Shown: in pieces, positions 8,181-18,035 of the stretch
Position numbering within the stretch: position 1 is the first letter of the stretch
How the letters are laid out: each line of letters opens with the position of its first letter
Source of the DNA: JACCSI01 sp963815285
Lineage (GTDB): Bacteria; Acidobacteriota; Vicinamibacteria; Vicinamibacterales; UBA2999
Assembly: GCA_963815285.1 (NCBI GenBank)
Contig: CAWFGB010000002.1
Location: 248,001 to 312,000 of the forward strand
Length of the DNA stretch: 64,000 bases
Reading direction: 5' to 3'
Position numbers and translations under genes: made by a program
The notes under the pieces: generated by a model
Told to the model about the DNA's origin: nothing
The model's database searches: none
Seen by the model: the letters and a program-made list of their open reading frames with translations, nothing else

Positions 8181-9149
8181 TACACTGTCGGCGTCTTCCG
8201 CTGAATAGAACCCGCCCTGCGGGTCAGTCATGTCGCGCTGCACGTATTGCAGGGTATCCTCGGCGATTTGCGCAAAGAAGGGATCGCTCGCCGCCTGGGC
8301 GGCTTCGAGATACGCGAGCACGAGCTGGGCCTGGTCGTAGAGCATCTTCTCGAAATGCGGAACGCGCCAGTCGCCGTCAACTGAGTAGCGATGAAACCCG
8401 CCACCGATGTGGTCACGCATGCCGCCGAGGGCCATCGCGCGCAGCGTCGTCAGGACCATCTCGCGCGCATCGCCGTCGCCGGTGCGGGCGTGCTCGCGAA
8501 GGAGAAACAACAACTCGCTGGGGCGGGGGAACTTCGGCGCGTCGCCGAAACCGCCGCGCCGCCGATCGAAGCTGCTCTTGAACTGACGCATCGTCGAGGT
8601 TAATGCATCGAGCCCGGGCATCGCACCACCCGCGGGCGTGCCATCTCCGCGTGACATATCGGCGAGCCGATCGAGTATCTGCCCGGCTGAAGCCAGGATC
8701 TGTTGGCGCTCTTCACGCCATGCTCGGGTGATTTCGGCCAGCACCTCGCGAAACCCCGGCCTGCCCCATTGGCTTTGCGGCGGGTAATAAGTGCCGCCGT
8801 AAAACGGTTGCAAGTCCGGCGTCAGCCACACGCTCATCGGCCAGCCGCCAGACCCGGTCGTCGCCTGTACAAAGGCCATGTAGACGCGGTCGATGTCAGA
8901 CCGCTCTTCGCGATCGACTTTGATCGACACGAAGTCCCGGTTGAGCAAGTCGGCAATCTCTGCGCTCTCGAAGGACTCGTGCTCCATCACATGGCACCAG
9001 TGGCAGGTCGAGTACCCGATGGAGAGAAAGATCGGCTTGTCCTCGGCGCGCGCCCGCGCGAACGCTTCGTCTCCCCAGGGAAACCAGTCCACTGGGTTGC
9101 CAGCGTGTTGGAGGAGGTACGGACTGTGCTCGCGCGCGAGACGGTTCAT
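7923..9149 (-). CDS. YyaL/DUF255 thioredoxin-domain protein, N-terminal part (frameshifted)
   Basis: Begins MNRLAREHSPYLLQHAGNPV and carries the N-terminal thioredoxin-like domain with YSTCHWCHVMEHESF (CxxC) near residue 45. Then come VDREERSDIDRVYM, GGWPMSVWLTPDLQPFYGGTYYPP and the start of the glycosidase-like domain (FGDAPKFPRP...GGMRDHIGGGFHRYS...HFEKMLYDQAQL). Homology stops after YSAEDADSVPP. From there the frame reads an arginine-rich shadow, because a five-base C run (plus-strand G run at 8176-8180) is one base short. The molecular function of the family is not settled; it is related to human SPATA20. Confidence 0.85.
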   Translation of the reverse strand: MNRLAREHSPYLLQHAGNPVDWFPWGDEAFARARAEDKPIFLSIGYSTCHWCHVMEHESFESAEIADLLNRDFVSIKVDREERSDIDRVYMAFVQATTGSGGWPMSVWLTPDLQPFYGGTYYPPQSQWGRPGFREVLAEITRAWREERQQILASAGQILDRLADMSRGDGTPAGGAMPGLDALTSTMRQFKSSFDRRRGGFGDAPKFPRPSELLFLLREHARTGDGDAREMVLTTLRAMALGGMRDHIGGGFHRYSVDGDWRVPHFEKMLYDQAQLVLAYLEAAQAASDPFFAQIAEDTLQYVQRDMTDPQGGFYSAEDADSVPPIRPARPRRARPKARSISGRVTRFGRSSATTAPRSNCATGSCLMATLPRIHSTNLQARTCSTRRGGSPKSPARSVATQRRSPPH

Positions 9150-9158
9150 CTCGCCATC

Positions 9159-10127
9159 TTACGCGCTGGCCTTGACGAGCTCCGGTCGCTTGATCGCGGC
9201 GGCTTGCAGGCGCGCGTACGCGGCCGTCATCTCGACACCGTAGAGGAGAATCACGGCCGAGATATAGACCCAGAACAAGAACACCACCACGGTTGTGATC
9301 GATCCGTGGATGGCATTCCACGCGGCGAGATCGCGCGCATACCACGAGAACGCCGACAGCGCGCCGCGCCACAGCAGCCCGGTCAGAATCGCCCCCGGCC
9401 AAACCCAGCGGAACCGCATCTCGGTATTGGGGATGAAGTAGAAGAGCAAGGCCACGCACACGATGAGCAGGACCGTGGCGCCATGGTTGGCGGTCACGGC
9501 GCTTAGCCACGCCAGCCAGGGCAATCGCGAAACGAGCGACCAGAACCCGTTGGTTTCAGCGACACGCGCCAGGCTGGCGAGAATTAGCGCCAGGATGAAG
9601 ACCGCACCCGCAGACACCATCATCAGAAACGAGACCAGGCGGTGCATGAGGAAGCTGCGCCGCCGCTCGACGCCCCAGGCGTGGTCGATGGCAGAAGAGA
9701 CCGCATTGAACACCCCGAGAGAGGCCCAGGTTAACGCCAGCAGACCGCCGACTCCGAGCCGAAAGGTCTGCCCGCGAAAGATGTCGAGCTGGCCGGTCAT
9801 GAAGTCGAACTGTCGAGGGAAATACTTGAACACGAACCCAATCACCGCATCTCGGGCGTCGGAATCCGCGGTGACCGAGCCGAGAATGGACAGGAGCAGC
9901 AGCAGGAAGGGGAACAGCGAGAGCAACGCGTAATACGCGATGGAAGCCGCGTGTGTCAGGCCCTCGCTGTTGTAGAGTTCGCCGACACCGCGCCACGCGG
10001 CCAGCCCGATCAGGCGCAGGCCGCCGGCCGCGCGCGCGGGCAGGCCCGCCGCCCTTGTGGCCGGGGTCGACTGGCGTTCCGTGTAAGCGCGAACGTCAGG
10101 CAGTCTTCGCCCATCCTGTTTGTCCAC
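9159..10127 (-). CDS. YihY/BrkB family inner-membrane protein
   Basis: About 322 residues with six transmembrane helices. The family block LTHAASIAYYALLSLFPFLLLLLSILG comes first, then TWASLGVFNAVSSAIDHAWGVE, LLFYFIPNTEMRFRWVWPGAILTGLLW and GSITTVVVFLFWVYISAVILLYGVE. GCGGAG just upstream favours the GTG at 10127 (or 10130) over the ORF start at 10145. The start lies inside the 3' end of the upstream YtxH-like gene, so the two are translationally linked. Biochemical role unknown; the old RNase BN assignment is not accepted. Confidence 0.9.
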   Translation of the reverse strand: MDKQDGRRLPDVRAYTERQSTPATRAAGLPARAAGGLRLIGLAAWRGVGELYNSEGLTHAASIAYYALLSLFPFLLLLLSILGSVTADSDARDAVIGFVFKYFPRQFDFMTGQLDIFRGQTFRLGVGGLLALTWASLGVFNAVSSAIDHAWGVERRRSFLMHRLVSFLMMVSAGAVFILALILASLARVAETNGFWSLVSRLPWLAWLSAVTANHGATVLLIVCVALLFYFIPNTEMRFRWVWPGAILTGLLWRGALSAFSWYARDLAAWNAIHGSITTVVVFLFWVYISAVILLYGVEMTAAYARLQAAAIKRPELVKASA

Positions 10128-10326
10128 CACGAATCTCCGCCACACTCTGCCGTACCTGGTCCGCGGCAGACAACAGGCGCTCTGCCTCCTGCAAAAACGT
10201 GGAGAGATTGCGTTCGGCGTCTACGCGCCAGCGCCGCCCGCCCGGGGTGAAGAACATGTATCCAGCAGCCATACCCGCCAGGGCCCCTATGATGCCGCCT
10301 GCAATCACGATTTCACGATCGTTCAC
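10096..10326 (-). CDS. Small YtxH-like membrane protein
   Basis: 76 residues: a glycine-rich transmembrane helix (VIAGGIIGALAGMAAGYMFF) followed at once by TPGGRRWR and an amphipathic helical tail, the YtxH-type layout. The ATG at 10326 overlaps the stop of the sigma-54 activator gene by four bases (ATGA), so it is read in the same operon. Its 3' end overlaps YihY. Probably an envelope-associated stress protein; no activity is known. Confidence 0.75.
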   Translation of the reverse strand: MNDREIVIAGGIIGALAGMAAGYMFFTPGGRRWRVDAERNLSTFLQEAERLLSAADQVRQSVAEIRGGQTGWAKTA

Positions 10327-11789
10327 GATCCCTCCGCTTCGCTCGAAACGAGTTCCGGATCCCGGGCTTCTCGTGCCGCACGGGCGGCCCGCCCAGGGTC
10401 TTCGATGTTGTGCTTGCGCATCTTGCTGTAGAGCGTTGGTCGATATAGCCCGAGGATGTGAGCTGCCTCCTGCTTGTTCCAGTTGGTCCGCTGCAGGGTC
10501 TGCAGGATGGCCATCTTCTCAATCTCCGCCAGCGTGTGGTGGGGAGGGACCGCGAAATCGGGGTTGGTGCTCGATTCATCGCGGATCGGTTCGGGCAAGT
10601 CGTTCGGCTGGATGTCGATCCCTTTGGCGACGAGCACAGAGCGCTCGATGGCATTTTCGAGCTCACGCACATTGCCGGGCCAGCGGTTGCGAATCAGCAG
10701 ATGATAGGCCGCCGGGGAGATGCCCTTGATGCTCTTGCGATATCGCTCGTTGAACTTGTCAACAAAGTGGGTGCAGAGCAGCGGGATGTCCTCAGTACGC
10801 TCGCGCAGCGGCGGGACGCGCACCTGAATTGTGTTGATGCGGAAGTACAGATCTTCGCGCAGCCGCCCATCGCGCAGCGCCGTATCGAGGTCGATGTTGG
10901 TCGCGCAGATCAACCGGAAGTCGACCTTGACGGTGCGTTCGCTGCCCACCGGCCGGTATTCACGCTCCTGCAGGACCCGAAGCAATTTGGTCTGCAGAAA
11001 CGCCGGCATCTCGCCAATCTCGTCGAGCATCAGCGACCCACCGCTGGCCAGTTCGAGCAGCCCGACCTTGTCCTGGAGCGCGCCGGTAAACGCGCCCTTC
11101 TTGTAGCCGAAGAGCTCGGACTCGATCAGGTCCTTGGGAATGGCCGAACAGTTGATCTTGATGAACGGGCCCTTGGTGCGCAGGCTGCGCAGATGCAGGG
11201 CGTTGGCGATGAGCTCCTTGCCGGTGCCGTTTTCCCCCTGAATCAAAATATTCGCGTCACTAGCGGCAACGGCTTCGACCAGCTCGAAGAGCTCGCGCAT
11301 CTTCTTGCTCTTGCCGATGATGCTCGAGAAAGAATACTGGCTGCGCAGTTGTTCCTTGAGTTGTTCGTGATGCTGTCGCTCGTCGTGCAGCGACAGCGCA
11401 CGCTCCAGGATGGTCAGGATGCCCGCGGGGTCGAGGTCGGTCTTCTCGATGAAGTAGAACGCCCCGGCCTGCCCGGCCTCGAGCGCCCGCTTGATCGTCC
11501 CCTGCCCGCTGATGACGATGACCTCCGGGTTGGGATCGGTACCCTTCATCCTGCGCAGCAGGTCGATGCCGTCGGTATCTGGCAGCAGCAGGTCGAGTAG
11601 AACGACGGCCGGCCGCCACGACTGGAACAGCTCTTCGGCTCGGGCACCGTGACTCGCAGAGCGCACTTCATAGCCCGGCTGGGCTGGTGCCTGTTCGATG
11701 ACCATCTTGAGCCAATCAGTGACCATCGGCTCGTCATCGACGACGAGCACCCGATTGCGCTGTCGGCGTTCTGCGTCTGGTGAATACAC
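10323..11789 (-). CDS. Sigma-54-dependent response regulator (NtrC family)
   Basis: 488 residues. Receiver domain 13-130 (VLVVDDEP, phospho-acceptor Asp in LLDLLLPD, Lys in EKTD). AAA+ sigma-54 interaction domain about 155-390 with Walker A GENGTGKE, ESELFGYKKGAFTGA for sigma-54 contact, Walker B GGSLMLDEIGEMP, and arginine-finger region RFNTI-like FRINTIQVRVPPLRER. A Fis-type helix-turn-helix lies near 440-470 (NKQEAAHILGLYRPTLYSKMRKH). It binds enhancer sites and remodels RNA polymerase-sigma-54. It heads an operon with the YtxH-like and YihY genes. A partner kinase is not adjacent. Confidence 0.95.
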   Translation of the reverse strand: MYSPDAERRQRNRVLVVDDEPMVTDWLKMVIEQAPAQPGYEVRSASHGARAEELFQSWRPAVVLLDLLLPDTDGIDLLRRMKGTDPNPEVIVISGQGTIKRALEAGQAGAFYFIEKTDLDPAGILTILERALSLHDERQHHEQLKEQLRSQYSFSSIIGKSKKMRELFELVEAVAASDANILIQGENGTGKELIANALHLRSLRTKGPFIKINCSAIPKDLIESELFGYKKGAFTGALQDKVGLLELASGGSLMLDEIGEMPAFLQTKLLRVLQEREYRPVGSERTVKVDFRLICATNIDLDTALRDGRLREDLYFRINTIQVRVPPLRERTEDIPLLCTHFVDKFNERYRKSIKGISPAAYHLLIRNRWPGNVRELENAIERSVLVAKGIDIQPNDLPEPIRDESSTNPDFAVPPHHTLAEIEKMAILQTLQRTNWNKQEAAHILGLYRPTLYSKMRKHNIEDPGRAARAAREARDPELVSSEAEGS

Positions 11790-11951
11790 GCTCTTTGCCC
11801 CGGCCCAGCTCAGCCGCTATCGAGGATTCGACAACGGCACAGTTTAGATTACACGGGTTCGTCGCAAGAGCTTCAAGGGGCGCCTGGCTGCTGCGAAGGC
11901 TCTGTGGGGATTCAGAACCCTCGCAAGCGGCCCGTGCGACCTCGATACCCG

Positions 11952-12101
11952 TCAAACCACCCGTCGGCCCTGGATCACCCGGATCAACACAACCGCGATG
12001 GCGATGACCAGCAGGATGTGGATGAACCCGCCGAGGGTGTAGGAGCTCACCATCCCCAACAGCCAGAGGACGATCAGCAAAACGAGAATAGTGGTCAGCA
12101 T
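11952..12101 (-). CDS. lmo0937-type small membrane protein (DUF5670)
   Basis: 49 residues: two short hydrophobic helices separated by the conserved SSYTLGGFIHILLVIAIA and a basic tail IRVIQGRRVV, which is the lmo0937 family pattern almost residue for residue. AGGGAG lies seven bases before the ATG. It follows the YtxH gene after 29 bases in the same direction. Members are often induced by stress in other bacteria; the function is unknown. It falls below usual gene-length cut-offs. Confidence 0.85.
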   Translation of the reverse strand: MLTTILVLLIVLWLLGMVSSYTLGGFIHILLVIAIAVVLIRVIQGRRVV

Positions 12102-12130
12102 TGAACGCTCCCTTGGGTACGTCGAACTGG

Positions 12131-12457
12131 TTAAACGGTCGGGGCTGACGAGGGGAACCGCTCCGCCTCGTTGGCTGTGGCCGTCCTCTCCCTGGCCGAC
12201 GACACCCGGTCAGAGAGCTGACTCGTCACCTGCTTAATACGCTCGCGGCCCTGCTCGCGCAACTGGCCTGCCGTGTCGCGGAGATGCTCGGTCTGCTCAC
12301 CGACGCGATCCGCAAGCCCGCGATACTGCTCGCCGAGCTGGGCGCGCATCTCAGTGCCGGTCTTCGGCGCAAACAGCAGCGCCACGGCGGCGCCAACAAA
12401 CGCGCCTGTCAAAATTCCCAGCATAAAGTTGGCTCCCGACGGTTCTTCTCGATACAT
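12131..12457 (-). CDS. YtxH domain-containing protein
   Basis: 108 residues from the ATG at 12457, chosen because AAGGAG sits eight bases upstream. N-terminal MYREEPSGANFMLGILTGAFVGAAVALLFAPKTGTEMR is the YtxH signature: a transmembrane helix ending in FAPKTG, then a long charged coiled-coil tail (about residues 40-95). Likely a single-pass envelope protein. It sits between a receiver protein and the lmo0937-type gene, all on the same strand. Confidence 0.88.
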   Translation of the reverse strand: MYREEPSGANFMLGILTGAFVGAAVALLFAPKTGTEMRAQLGEQYRGLADRVGEQTEHLRDTAGQLREQGRERIKQVTSQLSDRVSSARERTATANEAERFPSSAPTV

Positions 12458-12577
12458 GTGCGGCTCCTTCCGGGGAATTCTCCCCGCTTTCCCGTGGTAC
12501 TCAAGTGGCGACCACTTCTTTATGCGAAGCGCATGCCGTGCTTGAACCTGATCTGCATACCTCAACTAGGCAGCACT

Positions 12578-13009
12578 TTACCTGTTCTGACGACCAAGCT
12601 CCACAGATGGCGGCGGAACAGGGTGGCTGTGTTCGTCCTGGTTGGCGAGGAGACGTTCGATTTCGGCGACCAGCGCAGAGGGTTCGCAGGGCTTGACCAC
12701 AATCGAATCGAACCCGCACTCGCGCGCTTGATCGAGCTGCTTGCCGTGCGAGTAACCGGTCGCGGCGATGAGCGGGATATGGTGGGTTCGGTGGGAGTGT
12801 CGCAGGCGCCTCGCGGCCTCGAAGCCCGTGATTCCGGGCAATTCAAGGTCCAGGATGATGATGTCGGGCACCAGGCGAGTGGCCTGCTCGACCGCCGCCA
12901 GGCCGTCCTCGGCTGTCTCGACCGCGTAGCCCTGCGCGCGCAGATACAACCCCCAGATTTCCAGGGCATCCGGGTAGTCGTCTACGAGCAGGATTCGTTT
13001 CGGCGGCAC
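12578..13009 (-). CDS. Single-domain response regulator
   Basis: 143 residues containing only a receiver fold: RILLVDDYPDA, phospho-acceptor Asp in IIILDLELPG, Thr in IAATGYS and Lys in VVKPCEP. No output domain follows, just a short Pro-rich tail. It may pass phosphate to, or act by protein contact with, another regulator. GGGAG precedes the start. A sigma-54-type promoter lies at 13064-13049, and YtxH and lmo0937-type genes follow, suggesting a common stress unit. Confidence 0.9.
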   Translation of the reverse strand: MPPKRILLVDDYPDALEIWGLYLRAQGYAVETAEDGLAAVEQATRLVPDIIILDLELPGITGFEAARRLRHSHRTHHIPLIAATGYSHGKQLDQARECGFDSIVVKPCEPSALVAEIERLLANQDEHSHPVPPPSVELGRQNR

Positions 13010-13048
13010 GATCGGTGAGCTCCCTCAACGCCTGGCACTTTCAGGAGT

Positions 13049-13064
13049 TACAAGGCCCGTGCCA
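13049..13064 (-). promoter_or_regulatory. Candidate sigma-54 promoter for the receiver gene
   Basis: On the minus strand TGGCACG-GGCC-TTGTA matches the -24/-12 consensus TGGCACG-N4-TTGCW except for T in place of C in the -12 element. Its position about 40 bases before the start at 13009 is suitable. Confidence 0.5.
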
Positions 13065-13131
13065 CAAGCCGGCTATTTTCGTATGCGGCTGAGCACGCGC
13101 GTCTGATCGGTGTGCTACGCTCGACACTGGC

Positions 13132-13797
13132 ATGCCGGTGGACATCAATGACATCCTGCATGTGCTGGCACATGAGCTCCGGACGCCGGTCGGAATCGCC
13201 CACGGCTATGTCCGCCTCCTCCTGGAAGAGCGCCTGCACCAGGAGACCGATCGGCGCAAGGCTCTCGAGCAGATGCAAAAAGCGTTGGGACGCCTCACCG
13301 ACCTCAGTCACGAAAGCACGGCCCTGGCCTCTTGGTACGAACAGGAGCACACTGAAGCGCACCCGGTGCCTGTCCGCGCTCTGCTGGAGCGGGTGGCGCA
13401 GGCCGAGTACGAATGGCCGGTGACCGTCGATGTGTCAAACGTTCCGGAAGACTGTCGCGTACGTACCCCCGACGGCGACTCGCTGGCTCGCGCCCTGATT
13501 GGCGTGGTGCGAGCCACCGCGCGAGAGTTGCGCGGCACGACGTGTGACGTCACGGCCCGCGTCGTTGATGGACGGATGGAAATCCTCACCGGGCCCGAAG
13601 AACAACTCGGGGCTCTAGGCACTGGGCCCCTGGCGCCGGAGGCTGGACCTGTCGCTCTCGAGCGCGGAGGACTTGGCCTCGCTCTGGTCCATGCGGTGAT
13701 CGTGCTCGACGCGCATGGCGCCGAGCGTTGGACGATGAACGGATCGCGGCAAACCCTCGGTCTGAGACTGCCCCTAGATGAAAGGCACGATACGTGA
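13132..13797 (+). CDS. Degenerate cytoplasmic histidine kinase
   Basis: 221 residues with no membrane segment or sensor domain. The HisKA helix pair begins at residue 8, with the phospho-His box LAHELRTPVGIAHG. The ATPase domain is weak: the N-box region (SLARALIGVVRATARELRG) lacks the magnesium-binding Asn, but a G2-like GGLGLALVHAVI is kept. Either a poor kinase or a phosphotransfer protein or phosphatase. GTGA overlaps the start of the next gene, a sigma-54 response regulator, which should be its partner. Confidence 0.8.
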   Translation: MPVDINDILHVLAHELRTPVGIAHGYVRLLLEERLHQETDRRKALEQMQKALGRLTDLSHESTALASWYEQEHTEAHPVPVRALLERVAQAEYEWPVTVDVSNVPEDCRVRTPDGDSLARALIGVVRATARELRGTTCDVTARVVDGRMEILTGPEEQLGALGTGPLAPEAGPVALERGGLGLALVHAVIVLDAHGAERWTMNGSRQTLGLRLPLDERHDT

Positions 13798-15410
13798 CGC
13801 CTGCAAGGCTCGCGCTGGTCGACGACGATCAGCAATTTGTCGAGTATCTCGATACCCTGCTCCGCTCACGCGGTTACGAGGTCCAGTCGTTCACCAGCGG
13901 CTCCGAGCTGCTGCAGACGATGCACAGCGACACGCCACCGGACGTCGTCCTGCTCGACGTGTCGATGCCTGGAATGGACGGGCTCGAGACGCTCAAGGCG
14001 ATCCGCGTCGCGCACCCGCACGTGCAGGTCATCATGCTGTCGGGCCGCAACGCGCCCGCCACCATCGTCGATGCCATGCGTCAGGGCGCGCTCGACTACG
14101 TCGTCAAACCTGACGACCCCGATGGTTTGGGCGAAGCTGCGCTCGAAGCGGCGATCCGCAATGCCGTTGAAAAGACCGTCCTCAGCAGCGAGGTCGCCCG
14201 CCTGCGTACTCAGGTCGGCGAAAATCCCGAGGGCACGGCCTTCTGGGGTCCCAGTTCGGCCATGCACCACGTCATGGCGATGGTCGAACGCGTCGCCGAC
14301 AGCGACATCGGCGTCCTACTCCGCGGCGAGAGCGGCGTCGGCAAGGAGGTGATTGCGCGCGAGCTGCATCGCCGATCGGGCCGCCGGTCAAAACCTTTCG
14401 TGAAGGTCAACGCCGCGGCCCTACCGGCGGAACTGCTCGAAAGCGAGCTCTTTGGTCATGAGCGGGGGGCGTTCACCGGCGCGCAGACGGCGCGGATCGG
14501 CAAGTTCGAGTTCGCCAATCACGGCACGCTGATGCTCGACGAAATCGGCGAGATGCCCGCCGGGTTACAGGCCAAGCTGCTGCACGTGCTGCAGGACAAC
14601 GAGTTCACCAAACTGGGCAGCAATCGCCCGGTCCACGTCGATGTGCGCATCATCGCGGCGACCAATCGCGACTTGGACGCCATGATGCGCGCCGGGACGT
14701 TCCGTGAGGACCTGTACTATCGCCTCCAGGTGATCGAGCTTCACGTGCCGCCGCTGCGCGAACGTCGCGAAGAGATCCCTCAGCTCATCGAGTTCTTTCT
14801 GGTGAGGTACTCGGAGCGCTACGGCCGTCCGCTGAAGCGGCCGTCCGACCCGCTGCGCGATTCGCTGTTGAATTACCCCTGGCCCGGCAACGTACGAGAG
14901 CTTGAAAACGTCGTCAAACGCTTTGTCATCCTGCAGGAAGAGGGCCTGGTGATGGCGGAGTTGAAACGCGCCCGCGCCAACGCCGAAACGACGCTGACCG
15001 GACGCGGCGGCGGACAGCTGGCCCCACCTTCCGCGCCGCCGCCGGCCGCTGCGGCACCTGTCGCACCCGCCACATCGGTGGCCTCGAGCGTACCCGCTGC
15101 GCCGGCGGCTCCTGCCGCACCCATGGTTCCTGCTGCCTCTGCGGAGTCCGCCACGCCTGCCGCGGCACCGGCGTCGGCGACCGCCGTGGCGGAACCTGAA
15201 CACGAAGACGAAGCGATCGCGGCACCAGCCGAGCACATCAGCCTCCCAGAACTTGCACGCGAGGCCGCCATGCGCGCGGAACGCGCGGCCATTCAGCAGG
15301 CCCTGGACCGCTTCCGGTGGAACCGTCGCAAGGCCGCTGACTACCTGGGCGTCAGCTACAAAACACTGCTCAACAAGATGAAAGAGTGCGGCATCAGCGA
15401 GCAGAACTAG
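13794..15410 (+). CDS. Sigma-54-dependent response regulator with Ala/Pro-rich linker
   Basis: 538 residues. Receiver at 5-120 (LALVDDDQQF, Asp in VVLLDVSMPGMDG, Lys in VVKPDDP). AAA+ domain about 150-385 with GESGVGKE, ESELFGHERGAFTGA, GTLMLDEIGEMP and WPGNVRELENV. A long Ala/Pro/Val linker follows (about 405-475). The C-terminal Fis-type helix-turn-helix is at about 495-538 (NRRKAADYLGVSYKTLLNKMKE). The GTG start overlaps the kinase stop by four bases. The linker is unusual in length and composition. Targets are not shown, but sigma-54-type promoters occur at 13049, 21283 and 22571. Confidence 0.95.
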   Translation: MTPARLALVDDDQQFVEYLDTLLRSRGYEVQSFTSGSELLQTMHSDTPPDVVLLDVSMPGMDGLETLKAIRVAHPHVQVIMLSGRNAPATIVDAMRQGALDYVVKPDDPDGLGEAALEAAIRNAVEKTVLSSEVARLRTQVGENPEGTAFWGPSSAMHHVMAMVERVADSDIGVLLRGESGVGKEVIARELHRRSGRRSKPFVKVNAAALPAELLESELFGHERGAFTGAQTARIGKFEFANHGTLMLDEIGEMPAGLQAKLLHVLQDNEFTKLGSNRPVHVDVRIIAATNRDLDAMMRAGTFREDLYYRLQVIELHVPPLRERREEIPQLIEFFLVRYSERYGRPLKRPSDPLRDSLLNYPWPGNVRELENVVKRFVILQEEGLVMAELKRARANAETTLTGRGGGQLAPPSAPPPAAAAPVAPATSVASSVPAAPAAPAAPMVPAASAESATPAAAPASATAVAEPEHEDEAIAAPAEHISLPELAREAAMRAERAAIQQALDRFRWNRRKAADYLGVSYKTLLNKMKECGISEQN

Positions 15411-15433
15411 CCACGCGAACCCTGTAAAATGCT

Positions 15434-15618
15434 GTGGTGCCCGAGCTACCACAGAAGAAGCCGTTCATCACCCCGGTGGTGTCCGCTATCCGCGCCCAGC
15501 CGCCGTCGACCCACGACGATGCCATGAAATGTGAGCGCTGCGGCGCCGAGATGTACCGCATGCACGCTGTCTGGCGCTGCCCCGCGTGCCGCTTCAAGAC
15601 AGATTGCTGCGGCTGGTA

Positions 15619-15619
<1 letters not shown>
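15434..15619 (+). CDS. Small zinc-ribbon protein
   Basis: 61 residues from a GTG, or 31 from the ATG at 15524. The conserved part is CERCGAEMYRMHAVWRCPAC, followed by RFKTDCCGW: two CxxC pairs that should bind one zinc, plus a C-terminal Cys-Cys-Gly-Trp. Its stop TAA shares a base with the ATG of the carboxyltransferase gene (TAATG), so the two are translationally coupled. Neither start has a good ribosome site. Role unknown. Confidence 0.65.
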
Positions 15620-17226
<1,607 letters not shown>

Positions 17227-17249
17227 CACGCAGGGGACCAAGGAGACCA

Positions 17250-18035
17250 TTGGAGTTCCAATACCTCACAGCCCGGCGCCAGGGCGCCGTCGAATATCTG
17301 ACCTTGAACCGGCCGGACGTGCGCAACGCTTTCAACGAGGACGTTATCGCAGAACTGACGGGCTGGGCACACAGCGCGGCGGCAGACGCGGGCTTACGCG
17401 TCGTCGTTCTCGGCGGCGCCGGCAAGGTGTTCAGCGCCGGCGCCGATGCCAACTGGATGGCCAAGATGGTCGGCTACTCGCATGAAGACAATGTGGAGGA
17501 CGCGACGCGGATGGCGGAGATGTTCCTGGCGCTCAACCGCATCCCCGCGGCAGTCGTCGGCCGCATTCACGGAGCCGCACTCGGCGGCGGTGCCGGACTC
17601 GCCGCGATCTGCGATATTGCGGTCGCTGAGGAGCATGCGCTCTTCGGGTTCACCGAGACCAAACTCGGGATCCTCCCCGCGGTCATCTCGCCATATGTCC
17701 TCCCCAAGATTGGCCCTTCGGCGGCGCGCGAGTTGTTCTTGACCGGCATGCGTTTTTCTGCCGTGCGAGCTAAGGAGATTGGTCTCGTCCACGCCGTCGT
17801 ACCCGCCGCGGATCTCGACCACGCCGTGCAGGTATACGTCGATGAACTGCTGTCGGCATCGCCGACCGGGATCGCGGCGGCCAAGGCGCTCATTCCGGCG
17901 GTCTGGGGAAAATCCCCGGAAGACGCGATCGGGATCACGTCGCACGCGATCGCCTCACAGCGCGTGTCGCCTGAAGGTCAGGATGGACTCAAGGCCTTCC
18001 TCGACAAGCGTAAACCGCGCTGGGCCGACGCATGA
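17250..18035 (+). CDS. Methylglutaconyl-CoA hydratase (enoyl-CoA hydratase family)
   Basis: 261 residues of crotonase fold. AGKVFSAGADANWMAKM is the first oxyanion-hole/CoA segment, and GRIHGAALGGGAGLAAICDIAVAEEHALFGFTETKLGILPAVISPYVL contains both the second oxyanion hole and the catalytic Glu region. The GADANWM form is characteristic of 3-methylglutaconyl-CoA hydratase in liu-type operons. It starts at a TTG preceded by AAGGAG and ends with ATGA overlapping the biotin carboxylase gene. It supplies HMG-CoA to the lyase at the end of the operon. Confidence 0.9.
   Translation: MEFQYLTARRQGAVEYLTLNRPDVRNAFNEDVIAELTGWAHSAAADAGLRVVVLGGAGKVFSAGADANWMAKMVGYSHEDNVEDATRMAEMFLALNRIPAAVVGRIHGAALGGGAGLAAICDIAVAEEHALFGFTETKLGILPAVISPYVLPKIGPSAARELFLTGMRFSAVRAKEIGLVHAVVPAADLDHAVQVYVDELLSASPTGIAAAKALIPAVWGKSPEDAIGITSHAIASQRVSPEGQDGLKAFLDKRKPRWADA

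Noticed and set aside
10458..11600. 380-codon plus-strand frame opposite the sigma-54 activator
   Set aside because: Mirror of a clear NtrC-family gene; composition typical of antisense GC-rich frames.
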